Shown piece after piece: positions 9,879 to 16,321 of a DNA stretch of 38,736 nt (its first letter is position 1; each line of letters opens with the position of its first letter). Made by a program: the position numbers and the translations under genes. Under the pieces are notes generated by a model, which was not told the DNA's origin, did not search any database, and was given only the letters and a program-made list of their open reading frames with translations. The DNA comes from Bacteroidaceae bacterium (GTDB lineage Bacteria > Bacteroidota > Bacteroidia > Bacteroidales > Bacteroidaceae). The stretch covers positions 1-38,736 of the forward strand of contig JAGBPB010000040.1 of the NCBI GenBank assembly GCA_017633615.1, in the 5' to 3' direction.

Positions 9879-10487
9879 TTATTCTCCTACGGCCACCTTG
9901 GCGTGGCGCAGAACCTTGTCGTTAAGTTTGTATCCGTCAATGGCGCAATCCAGAACCTTGCCCTTCAGATCGTCACTGGGGGCTGGTATCATGGCTATCG
10001 CCTCATGGTAGTCTGTATCAAAAGGCTCATTCTTGGGTGAAATTTTCTGCAGGCCTTTCTGCTCCAGAATGTGCATCAGCTTGTTGTAGATGAGCTCAAT
10101 ACCCTCCTTGAGCGCAATGAAATCCTCTGACTTGGCGGAGTTGGCTATAGCCCTCTCCAGGTCATCAATCACGGGGAGAATGTCAGTTACCACACCTGCG
10201 CTGCCGTTCAGGATAATGTCAGCCTTCTCTTTCATGGTGCGTTTGCGGTAGTTGTCAAACTCAGCCATCTGGCGCAACAGACGGTCTTTCAGGTCGGCAA
10301 TCTCGGCCTCGCTTCTGGCAAGACGCTCCTCAACGGTCTCCTCCTTCTCCTGAGGTTCTTCTGCCTCTTTCGGGGTGGAATCCTGTGCGGCGCCAGTCTC
10401 CTGCTCCGCACTGTTCAGAACCTCTTTCTCCTCTTCTTTTTCAGATTGGAAATTTTCTGACATTTTATGCTTGTTTCTTTTACTCAT
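9879..10487 (-). CDS. grpE: Nucleotide exchange factor GrpE
   Basis: Releases ADP from DnaK and completes the chaperone cycle with DnaJ, encoded next to it. The 202-residue protein has a charged Glu/Lys-rich N-terminus, a long predicted coiled coil (about 50-95, including [12 protein letters not shown]) and the conserved C-terminal beta domain [14 protein letters not shown] with [10 protein letters not shown] at the end. The start at 10487 (MSKRNKHKM) is preferred; an internal ATG nine codons in is possible because the lysine-rich leader is not conserved in the family. There is no visible ribosome binding site. The 91-bp upstream gap holds a possible sigma-54-like site and a perfect palindrome. 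Confidence 0.96.
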   Translation of the reverse strand: MSKRNKHKMSENFQSEKEEEKEVLNSAEQETGAAQDSTPKEAEEPQEKEETVEERLARSEAEIADLKDRLLRQMAEFDNYRKRTMKEKADIILNGSAGVVTDILPVIDDLERAIANSAKSEDFIALKEGIELIYNKLMHILEQKGLQKISPKNEPFDTDYHEAIAMIPAPSDDLKGKVLDCAIDGYKLNDKVLRHAKVAVGE

Positions 10488-10520
10488 TTCACATATTCTT
10501 AAAAAACTGTACTATACACA

Positions 10521-10535
10521 ACAAACATTGTGCCA
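10521..10535 (-). promoter_or_regulatory. Possible sigma-54-type promoter of grpE-dnaJ
   Basis: Minus-strand TGGCAC (10530-10535), five bases, then TTGT (10521-10524) matches the -24/-12 pattern TGGCAC-N5-TTGC at all but the last base, with correct spacing. Transcription would start about 20 bases before the grpE ATG. An alternative reading is a weak housekeeping -7 box AATGTTTG overlapping the same bases but lacking a good -33 partner. Heat-shock control by sigma-54 is not established for this group, so this is only a candidate. Confidence 0.25.
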
Positions 10536-10547
10536 CAGCCATTGCGG

Positions 10548-10560
10548 TGACACAGTGTCA
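10548..10560. promoter_or_regulatory. Perfect palindrome upstream of grpE
   Basis: TGACACAGTGTCA is a 6+1+6 perfect inverted repeat located 13 bases upstream of the candidate grpE promoter and 61 bases from the start codon. Its size and position suit a dimeric regulator site, but no known operator is recognised. It does not resemble CIRCE. Confidence 0.3.
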
Positions 10561-10578
10561 TATTAAAAAATCATAATC

Positions 10579-11070
10579 CTATTTCATGGAGTCGGCACCG
10601 AAACAGAATGGCAGTATTGCATCAGTTCCTCCTTCAATCACCATCGTGCCGTCTGTGCCGTACAGGATGTAACGGATGGGCAGGCCTCCGCGCTGTTCAG
10701 TCTCCGCCAGAACCTGTCGGCAGGCTCCGCAGGGTGTGATAGGCTGTGCTGTAAAACCCTTGTCATTCCGGGCTGCTATAGCCAGCGCGGTGACAGCCCG
10801 GCCGGGGTATGCATGGCCGGCTGCAAACAGTGCGGTACGCTCAGCGCACAGTCCTGACGGGTATGCGGCGTTCTCCTGGTTGCTGCCTGTAACCACGGTC
10901 CCGTCATCAAGCAGCAGCGCTGCACCTACCTTGAATCCGGAGTAGGGTGACCAGCTTCCGTTCGTGGCCTCCATGGCGGCATTAACCAGCATAAGGTCTT
11001 TACTGTCCAGCTCATCCTGGTTCATTACACTCCAGTTTGTGGTTCGGCTAAGCTTTTTCATACGGCGCAA
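10579..11070 (-). CDS. cdd: Cytidine deaminase
   Basis: Zinc-dependent pyrimidine salvage enzyme converting cytidine and deoxycytidine to uridine forms. The 163-residue protein has the family zinc site: Cys75-Ala-Glu77 (Glu as proton shuttle) and PCGACR with Cys114 and Cys117. YSGFKVGAALL and NQENAAYPSGL are the substrate-binding motifs of the homotetrameric class. The first 20 residues (MRRMKKLSRTTNWSV) are a non-conserved basic leader; starting at the second Met (11061) is equally possible. It is transcribed divergently from the glucosaminidase/LysM gene across a 93-bp gap that contains an inverted repeat. Confidence 0.95.
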   Translation of the reverse strand: MRRMKKLSRTTNWSVMNQDELDSKDLMLVNAAMEATNGSWSPYSGFKVGAALLLDDGTVVTGSNQENAAYPSGLCAERTALFAAGHAYPGRAVTALAIAARNDKGFTAQPITPCGACRQVLAETEQRGGLPIRYILYGTDGTMVIEGGTDAILPFCFGADSMK

Positions 11071-11086
11071 TTATGATTTCAGATTG

Positions 11087-11117
11087 TAAAAATAGTCATT
11101 TTCACGCTTAATCCAAT
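11087..11117 (-). promoter_or_regulatory. Promoter of cdd
   Basis: Minus-strand ATTG (11114-11117), 19 bases, TATTTTTA (11087-11094); each box has one mismatch from the Bacteroidetes consensus. The -33 box lies inside the left arm of the inverted repeat at 11109-11140. Confidence 0.4.
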
Positions 11118-11140
11118 TGTTCTGTCGCTGAATTGGATTA
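11109..11140. promoter_or_regulatory. Inverted repeat overlapping two divergent promoters
   Basis: TAATCCAATT (11109-11118) and AATTGGATTA (11131-11140) are perfect 10-base inverted repeats separated by 12 bases. The left arm contains the -33 boxes of both the cdd promoter and the candidate promoter of the plus-strand LysM lipoprotein gene; the right arm abuts the plus-strand -7 box. A dimeric operator controlling both genes, or simply two mirrored -33 boxes, could explain it. Confidence 0.4.
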
Positions 11141-11146
11141 ACTTCG
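11116..11146 (+). promoter_or_regulatory. Candidate promoter of the glucosaminidase/LysM gene
   Basis: ATTG (11116-11119), 19 bases, TAACTTCG (11139-11146), close to TTTG-N19/20-TAnnTTTG with one mismatch in each box. The start codon at 11164 would lie about 12 bases after the transcription start. Confidence 0.35.
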
Positions 11147-11163
11147 CGTTGTCAATCCTCAAC

Positions 11164-12066
11164 ATGATGAAAAGGCTCTGCCCGCTTGTGCTTGTATTAC
11201 TCATGACTCTGAGTTCCTGCTCAGTGTCAAAGCATTCCGTGGGTAGCTCTTCTGATAAGGATGCCTATGCCGTATATATTGCCAGATACAGTGACATCGC
11301 GGTTGAGCAGATGAAAAAAAACGGCATTCCGGCCAGTATCACCCTTGCACAGGGTCTTCTGGAGTCCGATGCAGGACGCAGTACGCTTGCCACCAAATGT
11401 AACAACCATTTCGGAATAAAGTGCCACAGCGACTGGAAGGGCCGCAAGATGTATCATGATGATGATGAGAAACAGGAGTGTTTCCGTTGCTATCGCGACG
11501 ATGAGGACTCTTTCCGCGATCATTCCGTATTTCTGGTCAACGGAGCCAGGTATCAGTCTCTGTTCAAGCTCAGCGTTACTGATTACAAAGGGTGGGCCAA
11601 GGGGCTTAAGGCTGCCGGTTATGCCACCAGTCCCACATATGCCACCAAACTTATAGAGATAATTGAGAGATACGGGCTTGACCGGTATGACAAGAAGGGT
11701 GGTGTGCGTCTCAAGTCAGGTCAGCTTCCGCATCAGCCGCTTTTGGTAAACGGTCAGCGTTGCGTGCGTCTGCGTGAAGGTGAGACCCTTAAGGATATAG
11801 CACGGGAGTATGGAATGCAGCTTAGCATGCTGCGCCGTTTCAATGAGGTGGACCGCAAGTTCACTCCTCCTGCCGGGACGCAGATATTCCTTGAAAGAAA
11901 AAAGTCCCGTGCTGACAAGGAGCACAGGACTTATGTGGTAAAAAAGGGTGACAGCCTCTGGTCAATTTCCCAGCAGTTCGGCATCAGTGTCTCATCGTTG
12001 GCCAAGCGAAACAAGATAGGCGATAGCAATCCTTTGGTTACCGGTATGACACTGGTACTGCGTTGA
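11164..12066 (+). CDS. Glucosaminidase-LysM lipoprotein (peptidoglycan hydrolase)
   Basis: Probable cell-wall hydrolase cleaving the N-acetylglucosamine bond of peptidoglycan. From the ATG at 11164 the protein is about 300 residues. A TTG five codons upstream also opens the frame but is less likely. It has a lipoprotein signal (MMKRLCPLVLVLLMTLSSC), then a FlgJ-type glucosaminidase domain with LAQGLLESDAGRST (candidate catalytic Glu), CNNHFGIKC and the FRDHSVFL region (about 30-170). Two LysM modules follow: one near 200-245 and a clear second one, YVVKKGDSLWSISQQFG, at the C-terminus. The lipobox suggests an envelope-anchored enzyme. It is the only plus-strand gene in the first 15.8 kb and converges on the DUF4252 gene with an 8-bp gap. 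Confidence 0.9.
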   Translation: MMKRLCPLVLVLLMTLSSCSVSKHSVGSSSDKDAYAVYIARYSDIAVEQMKKNGIPASITLAQGLLESDAGRSTLATKCNNHFGIKCHSDWKGRKMYHDDDEKQECFRCYRDDEDSFRDHSVFLVNGARYQSLFKLSVTDYKGWAKGLKAAGYATSPTYATKLIEIIERYGLDRYDKKGGVRLKSGQLPHQPLLVNGQRCVRLREGETLKDIAREYGMQLSMLRRFNEVDRKFTPPAGTQIFLERKKSRADKEHRTYVVKKGDSLWSISQQFGISVSSLAKRNKIGDSNPLVTGMTLVLR

Positions 12067-12074
12067 GACCGCCG

Positions 12075-12569
12075 TCATTCCATCTTCTGTGTAGCTTTTG
12101 ATATGGCTTTCTCCAGTTCGGCGCGGCTCATCGTGCCGTCCAGGCAGATGAATGTGTATGCATCATACTCAGCTGCTGTCATGATGAACTGGGTTACTGT
12201 CTTTTCACTTCCTGTGGTGTAGATTCTCACTACTTCACCCCTGTCCTTGATCTCCATCAGCATCTCGAACTTGTACTTGTCAATGTATTTGTTTACATCG
12301 GCTTTAAGCTCGCGGGATATGTCTGGATCCTCACAGTCCAGCAGATACATGGAGTTCAGGTTCTTTATGATCGGGCCCAGGTTCATTGAACCGTCGCCAA
12401 GCTCCATGTTAGGTACCTTGCCCATGAGTTTGAACATGGACGATGAGATGTAAACTGCACTCACCTCTTCATTGTCGGAATACTTGTTGTATATTCCTTT
12501 ACCGTCTTGTGCCATGGCACTTGCGGTCAGCAGGAACAATGCTGCTACTAATGTTGCTATCCTTTTCAT
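12075..12569 (-). CDS. DUF4252-like secreted protein
   Basis: A 164-residue exported protein with a signal peptide (MKRIATLVAALFLLTASAMAQ, cleavage predicted after AMA). The mature part has the alpha/beta character of DUF4252 proteins of Bacteroidetes, with motifs SAVYISSSMFKLMG, LNSMYLLDCED and FIMTAAEYDAYTFICLDG. Biochemical function is unknown for the family. Its start overlaps the stop of the upstream one-TM gene by 4 bases, making it the third gene of a sigma factor/partner operon. A secreted sensor or effector of the sigma pathway is an inference from context only. Confidence 0.75.
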   Translation of the reverse strand: MKRIATLVAALFLLTASAMAQDGKGIYNKYSDNEEVSAVYISSSMFKLMGKVPNMELGDGSMNLGPIIKNLNSMYLLDCEDPDISRELKADVNKYIDKYKFEMLMEIKDRGEVVRIYTTGSEKTVTQFIMTAAEYDAYTFICLDGTMSRAELEKAISKATQKME

Positions 12570-12988
12570 TTCAATGCGTTTATCGTTCTGTCAATAGCCG
12601 GCTCGGCTGCGCTTGCAATATCCATGCCGGTGTTCATTTTCTCTGATATGAAGCCTAATACCTGCTCCATCTGGACATAGGCCATTCTGGGATCATCAAA
12701 AGTATCTTTGGGGCTTGGAATAGAATCCTGTAATGAGATATGCATTCCAATTGTGATTATGGCCACAGCTGCAGCGGGGTATGATATAAGCTTCAATATC
12801 TTTCTGTATCTTCTGTGTGATACCTGAGCCTTCTTTTCAGCCGCTTCTTCCTGTGATGCCATCTCAAGTGCGCGTGCCGTAATGGTTATGTCGCGCTTGA
12901 GCGTATCCGGAACTTTGATGCTGTCATCTGATGCTATCCGCTCCAGATCAGCCATGCTCAGTTTTTCAATATCTTCCAATCGTTTCAT
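12566..12988 (-). CDS. One-TM protein, probable anti-sigma partner
   Basis: A 140-residue protein of no recognised family. An acidic/basic N-terminal cytoplasmic half (about 1-65, with MKRLEDIEKLSMADLERIASD) is followed by one hydrophobic segment (ISYPAAAVAIITIGMHISL, about 68-87) and a short C-terminal part ending in an amphipathic helix. The gene starts within the last 4 bases of the ECF sigma gene and overlaps the next gene by 4 bases. Topology and operon position are those of membrane anti-sigma factors, but no zinc-binding ASD motif (HxxxCxxC) is present. The role is therefore inferred from position only. Confidence 0.6.
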   Translation of the reverse strand: MKRLEDIEKLSMADLERIASDDSIKVPDTLKRDITITARALEMASQEEAAEKKAQVSHRRYRKILKLISYPAAAVAIITIGMHISLQDSIPSPKDTFDDPRMAYVQMEQVLGFISEKMNTGMDIASAAEPAIDRTINALK

Positions 12989-13488
12989 ATCTGGCTCCTT
13001 AATGACTTGCGGGCATTGCTTAAAAGCACCCTTAAAGTCAGGTTAGACATTCCTGTTTTCTCTGCAATCTCTTCATATGACATCTCCTCAAGCACATACA
13101 TCTTCATCACGTCACGTTGGCGTCCGGGCAGCCTCTCTATGGCGGCAAGCACCCTCTCCAGTTTCTCGCGGGCGTCATAGTCTTCATCAACAAGTCTTGA
13201 CTCGGCTACATCCGGTCCCGGTTCCATGCTCTGTACTCTCTGCTCCTTGCGCAGCCTGTCGATACAGAGGTTTTTCATAAGTGTCGTGCAGTATGCCTTG
13301 AAGTTGAGTACCGTATCCAGCTGGTCACGGTTTCCCCATAGCTTTATGAAGAGATCCTGCACGGCATCTTCAGCATCGGCCTGTGATTCAAGCATATAGT
13401 ATGCCACCCTATAGAGTCCGTCGCTCAAGGACTTGAATGATTCTGTCAAGACTTCTGGTGTCATTTGCTTTTTGACCGATTCCGACAA
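12985..13488 (-). CDS. ECF-type RNA polymerase sigma factor
   Basis: Alternative sigma factor of 167 residues. Region 2 covers about 18-85, with AEDAVQDLFIKLW (2.1/2.2) and AYCTTLMKNLCIDRLRK (2.3/2.4); region 4 covers about 112-165, with LPGRQRDVMKMYVLEEMSYEEIAEKTGMS and a helix-turn-helix ending in NARKSLR. There is no region 3. It heads a three-gene unit with overlapping stops and starts (putative anti-sigma, DUF4252), the usual layout for an envelope-responsive ECF system. Its own promoter is weak; self-activation is possible. Confidence 0.92.
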   Translation of the reverse strand: MSESVKKQMTPEVLTESFKSLSDGLYRVAYYMLESQADAEDAVQDLFIKLWGNRDQLDTVLNFKAYCTTLMKNLCIDRLRKEQRVQSMEPGPDVAESRLVDEDYDAREKLERVLAAIERLPGRQRDVMKMYVLEEMSYEEIAEKTGMSNLTLRVLLSNARKSLRSQI

Positions 13489-13498
13489 TAAGACGGAA

Positions 13499-13530
13499 TG
13501 CAGGTATAAGTGTTAATGCAAAAATGCAAA
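13499..13530 (-). promoter_or_regulatory. Weak promoter candidate of the ECF sigma operon
   Basis: Minus-strand TTTG (13527-13530), 20 bases, TACCTGCA (13499-13506). The -33 box and spacing are consensus but the -7 box keeps only TAnnT. The adjacent direct repeat TTTTTGCA/TTTTTGCA on the minus strand is A/T-rich and may act as an UP-like or regulator site. The start codon would be only about 10 bases after the -7 box. Confidence 0.3.
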
Positions 13531-13581
13531 AAAAATGAGATTTGGCTTCAGCGGAAAGAAAAATGACGCCGGCCGGGGGCA

Positions 13582-15153
13582 TTACAGAATCTCATGCTCC
13601 TCTTTCATGTCAATCTCGTTTCCCTTCAGGTCAATGAACCTGTATGAAAGGAACGGCAGATTCTGGTCGGGGAGCAGGTTGATGCCGAATCCGTACCTGA
13701 ACAGCCATTTCAGCTTAAGTGAGAACAAACCTCTTGTAAGGTATGCGTATACGTACGGATGTACAAACAGCGTAAAGTGGCTTGTCTTCATCTGGTTGAC
13801 AAGACAACTTATCTTGTTCTCCAGCTGGTCGGTAAAAAGTATGGAGGGTCTTATGGTGCCGGTACCGAAACAGGTGGGGCAGGTCTCATCCACCGGGACA
13901 TCCATTACCGGGCGTACTCTCTGGCGTGTAATCTGCATCAGTCCGAATTTGCTCAGCGGCAGTATGTTGTGCTTTGCACGGTCGCGCTCCATGTTCTGGC
14001 ACATACGCTCATAGAGTTTCTGGCGGTCTTCGGCCAGTGCCATATCTATGAAATCCACCACTATTATGCCTCCCATATCGCGTAGGCGGAGTTGACGTGC
14101 CAGCTCATCGGCAGCGCCCAGGTTTACCTCAAGTGCGTTTTCCTCCTGTGTGCCAGCCTTGACACGGTGACCGCTGTTTACATCAACTACATGCAGTGCC
14201 TCGGTATGTTCTATAATAAGGTACGCGCCACTCTTGTATGAGACAATGCGTCCGAATGATGACTTAATCTGCTTGGTAATGGCAAAATTGTCAAATATGG
14301 GGAGCTCACCCTTGTATAGTTTGACAATCTTGGTCTTTTCAGGATCTATTAGTGATACATAGTCTCGTATCTCCTGATATGTCTTCTCGTCATCCACGTG
14401 AATTGACTCATATGATGAGTTGAGCATGTCACGCAGAATAGCTATGGTGCGGCTGGTCTCCTCAAATATGAGTGCAGGAGCCTTCTCGGCTTTCTGAGCC
14501 CTGCCCAGACTGTCCTCCCAGCGCTGGTATAGTATGGACAACTCGTTGTCCAGTTCAGCCACACGCTTGCCCTCAGCCACGGTGCGTACTATCACTCCGC
14601 AGTTCTTGGGCTTGATGCTGTGTATAAGCTGCTTGAGGCGGGCGCGTTCCTCGGCTGACTTTATCTTTGATGAGACCGATACCTTGTCACAGAACGGTAT
14701 CAGTACAAGGAAACGCCCCGCAAATGAGATCTCGCCTGTCAGGCGCGGTCCTTTTGTGGAAATGGGCTCCTTGGTAACCTGGACAACAATCTCATCACCC
14801 TGTTCAAGGGCGGTGCTTATGTTGCCTGTCTTTTCATCAAACTGTACGTTTTGTGCCTTGCTGAACGGAGCCAGTTTCTTGCGGTTGGCACGTACCTGCT
14901 TGATGTATTTCTTCATTGATGCGAACTGCGGTCCCAGATCCTGATAGTGCAGGAAAGCCTCTTTCTCGGAGCCGACGTCCACAAAACAGGCGTTGAGTCC
15001 GGGCATAAGCTTCTTGACACGTCCCAGATAAAGATTGCCTACGGCAAATGTCACCTCCTGAGCATCTTTTTGGTATTCTACCAGGTTATGGTCCTCAGTA
15101 ATGGCTATCTGTATGCTGTCGGGCTGGACGTTGACTGTCAGTTCGCTTGTCAT
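13582..15153 (-). CDS. rng: Ribonuclease G/E
   Basis: Endoribonuclease for rRNA maturation and mRNA decay. An ATG at 15192 opens the frame, but the conserved protein starts at the ATG at 15153 (MTSELTVNVQPDSIQIAITED), giving 523 residues. Domains in order: an S1-like RNA-binding segment (NLYLGRVKKLMPGLNACFVDVG, about 40-110), the RNase E/G core with FGRIVSYKSGAYLIIEHTEALHVVDVNSG, the metal-binding GGIIVVDFIDMA, and the zinc-link motif TCPTCFGTG near 425-433. It has no long C-terminal degradosome scaffold and is thus RNase G-like. It follows HU and the 29-residue ribosomal peptide on the same strand. Confidence 0.95.
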   Translation of the reverse strand: MTSELTVNVQPDSIQIAITEDHNLVEYQKDAQEVTFAVGNLYLGRVKKLMPGLNACFVDVGSEKEAFLHYQDLGPQFASMKKYIKQVRANRKKLAPFSKAQNVQFDEKTGNISTALEQGDEIVVQVTKEPISTKGPRLTGEISFAGRFLVLIPFCDKVSVSSKIKSAEERARLKQLIHSIKPKNCGVIVRTVAEGKRVAELDNELSILYQRWEDSLGRAQKAEKAPALIFEETSRTIAILRDMLNSSYESIHVDDEKTYQEIRDYVSLIDPEKTKIVKLYKGELPIFDNFAITKQIKSSFGRIVSYKSGAYLIIEHTEALHVVDVNSGHRVKAGTQEENALEVNLGAADELARQLRLRDMGGIIVVDFIDMALAEDRQKLYERMCQNMERDRAKHNILPLSKFGLMQITRQRVRPVMDVPVDETCPTCFGTGTIRPSILFTDQLENKISCLVNQMKTSHFTLFVHPYVYAYLTRGLFSLKLKWLFRYGFGINLLPDQNLPFLSYRFIDLKGNEIDMKEEHEIL

Positions 15154-15253
15154 CGGGATTATTTGTTGATCATTTGATAAAGCAAAGAACAAACCTGACG
15201 AAAACTGAATCGCGGCAAGTTTGTTCTTTGAAAGCTGTTGTCAGACACTTGAC

Positions 15254-15343
15254 TTATTTGCTCTTATGTCTGTTCTTTCTCAGTCTTTTTTTACGCTTGT
15301 GCGTAGACATCTTATGTCTTTTTTTCTTTTTACCGCTTGGCAT
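15254..15343 (-). CDS. 29-residue basic peptide, mS38/bS22-like (AURKAIP1/COX24 domain)
   Basis: A very short ORF in the gap between the HU and RNase G genes. It encodes 29 residues, starting MPSGKKKKRHKMSTHKRKKR and ending LRKNRHKSK; about two thirds are Lys, Arg or His. The pattern MPSGKKxKRHKM-THKRKKRLRKNRHK is the one I know from small Bacteroidetes proteins annotated with the AURKAIP1/COX24 domain. These resemble mitochondrial mS38 and mycobacterial bS22, which bind the small ribosomal subunit. The start ATG (15341-15343) is 26 bp after the HU stop. Its position next to RNase G, an rRNA-processing enzyme, fits a ribosomal role. Confidence 0.85.
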   Translation of the reverse strand: MPSGKKKKRHKMSTHKRKKRLRKNRHKSK

Positions 15344-15369
15344 AATCGTTATTGTTTGAAGTTAACTTA

Positions 15370-15645
15370 TTACTTTCTGACAGCCAGTGCGAAAGTCTTG
15401 GCCGGCTTGAAAGCGGGAATCTTGTGCTCAGGAACAGTGATTGTAGTGTTCTTGAGGATGTCGCGGGCAGCTTTGGCGGCTCTCTTCTTGGTGATGAAAC
15501 TTCCGAAACCTCTCAGATAAACATTCTCATCATTCTCGAGTGAAGCCTTAACTACTTCCATGAAACCTTCTACACATGCCAGAACATCGGTCTTGTCGAT
15601 ACCGGTCTTTTTGGCAATCTCGCTAACAACTTCTGCTTTTGTCAT
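15370..15645 (-). CDS. HU-family DNA-binding protein
   Basis: Histone-like dimeric nucleoid protein of 91 residues. It shows the helical N-terminus MTKAEVVSEIAKKTGIDKTDV and the beta-arm signature VYLRGFGSFITKKRAAKAARD followed by ITVPEHKIPAFKPAKTF, where the arm-tip proline inserts into DNA. Length and sequence are canonical. It is transcribed from a consensus promoter divergent from ssb and leads the HU/29-aa peptide/RNase G unit. Bacteroidales genomes carry several HU paralogs, so no specific symbol is given. Confidence 0.95.
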   Translation of the reverse strand: MTKAEVVSEIAKKTGIDKTDVLACVEGFMEVVKASLENDENVYLRGFGSFITKKRAAKAARDILKNTTITVPEHKIPAFKPAKTFALAVRK

Positions 15646-15692
15646 ATTCTCAATATTTTAAGTCTAAAATGTCGCTTTAAGTTTTCGAGTTG

Positions 15693-15723
15693 CAAATGTA
15701 GTTCTTTTTGGTGATAAAGAAAA
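15693..15723 (-). promoter_or_regulatory. Promoter of the HU gene
   Basis: Minus-strand -7 box TACATTTG (15693-15700) matches TAnnTTTG perfectly; TTTT (15720-15723) stands 19 bases upstream as an imperfect -33 box. It predicts a 5' untranslated leader of about 40-45 bases. Confidence 0.65.
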
Positions 15724-15811
15724 CTTTTCATCCGTTTTTGTGCGTTTTTTTTCAGTATTTATTCCAAAGTGTGGGCTGTGTTAATCTGAAAGCAAAAAAT
15801 CTTTGCATTAG

Positions 15812-15843
15812 TTTGGATTCATTAAGGTCAGTGATTATATTTG
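15812..15843 (+). promoter_or_regulatory. Promoter of ssb-gldE
   Basis: TTTG (15812-15815), 20 bases, TATATTTG (15836-15843): both boxes and the spacing match the Bacteroidetes housekeeping consensus exactly. The ssb ATG follows 26 bases after the -7 box, in an A/T-rich leader without Shine-Dalgarno sequence. Confidence 0.8.
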
Positions 15844-15869
15844 CCGTTGAATTTTTAATACCTATTATT

Positions 15870-16292
15870 ATGTCAGTTAACAAAGTAATTTTAATTGGAA
15901 ATGTGGGTAAGGATCCGGATGTTAGATATCTGGACAACCATGTTTGTGTAGCTAATCTTACCCTTGCCACGACAGAACGTGGTTACATTGCTCAGAACGG
16001 CACTCAGGTGCCTGACCGTACAGAATGGCACAATCTTGTTTTTTGGAGAGGATTGGCCGAGACCGTTGAGAAATACGTCCACAAGGGTGATAAACTCTAC
16101 ATTGAGGGCAGTATCCGTAATCGCAGTTATGATGACCAGAACGGCATCAAGCGTTATGTGACTGAGATTTTTGTGGATTTTATGGAAATGTTGTCATCCA
16201 GACAGCAGGGTAAACAGGATGCCCAACCCCAACAGGTACAGGCATCTGCTCCTGCACAGCCGGGATCCGGAAACACCGATATCCCTTTTTGA
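15870..16292 (+). CDS. ssb: Single-stranded DNA-binding protein
   Basis: OB-fold protein coating single-stranded DNA during replication and repair. The start is taken at the ATG at 15870 (MSVNKVILIGNVGKDPDVRY), immediately after a consensus promoter; the frame is open 54 codons further upstream but that part is upstream of the transcription start. The 140-residue protein has an OB fold to about residue 110 (WHNLVFWRGLAETVEKYVHKG, LYIEGSIRNRSY), a Gln/Pro/Ala-rich linker, and the acidic tip DIPF that recruits partner proteins. gldE follows 29 bp downstream, the arrangement usual in Bacteroidetes. Confidence 0.97.
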   Translation: MSVNKVILIGNVGKDPDVRYLDNHVCVANLTLATTERGYIAQNGTQVPDRTEWHNLVFWRGLAETVEKYVHKGDKLYIEGSIRNRSYDDQNGIKRYVTEIFVDFMEMLSSRQQGKQDAQPQQVQASAPAQPGSGNTDIPF

Positions 16293-16321
16293 CTTAAAGA
16301 TACAGCTTTATAGAAACGGTA

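Noticed and set aside
13507..13530. Two TTTTTGCA direct repeats before the ECF sigma gene as a CRISPR-like or regulator array
   Set aside because: Only two A/T-rich copies overlapping the promoter spacer; likely low-complexity sequence.
15153..15192. Upstream ATG start of RNase G at 15192
   Set aside because: The extra 13 residues are not part of the conserved N-terminus; family members begin like MTSELTVNVQ, which corresponds to 15153.
15708..15869. 54-codon upstream extension of ssb
   Set aside because: The perfect ssb promoter lies inside it, and SSB proteins begin at the MSVNKVILIG position.
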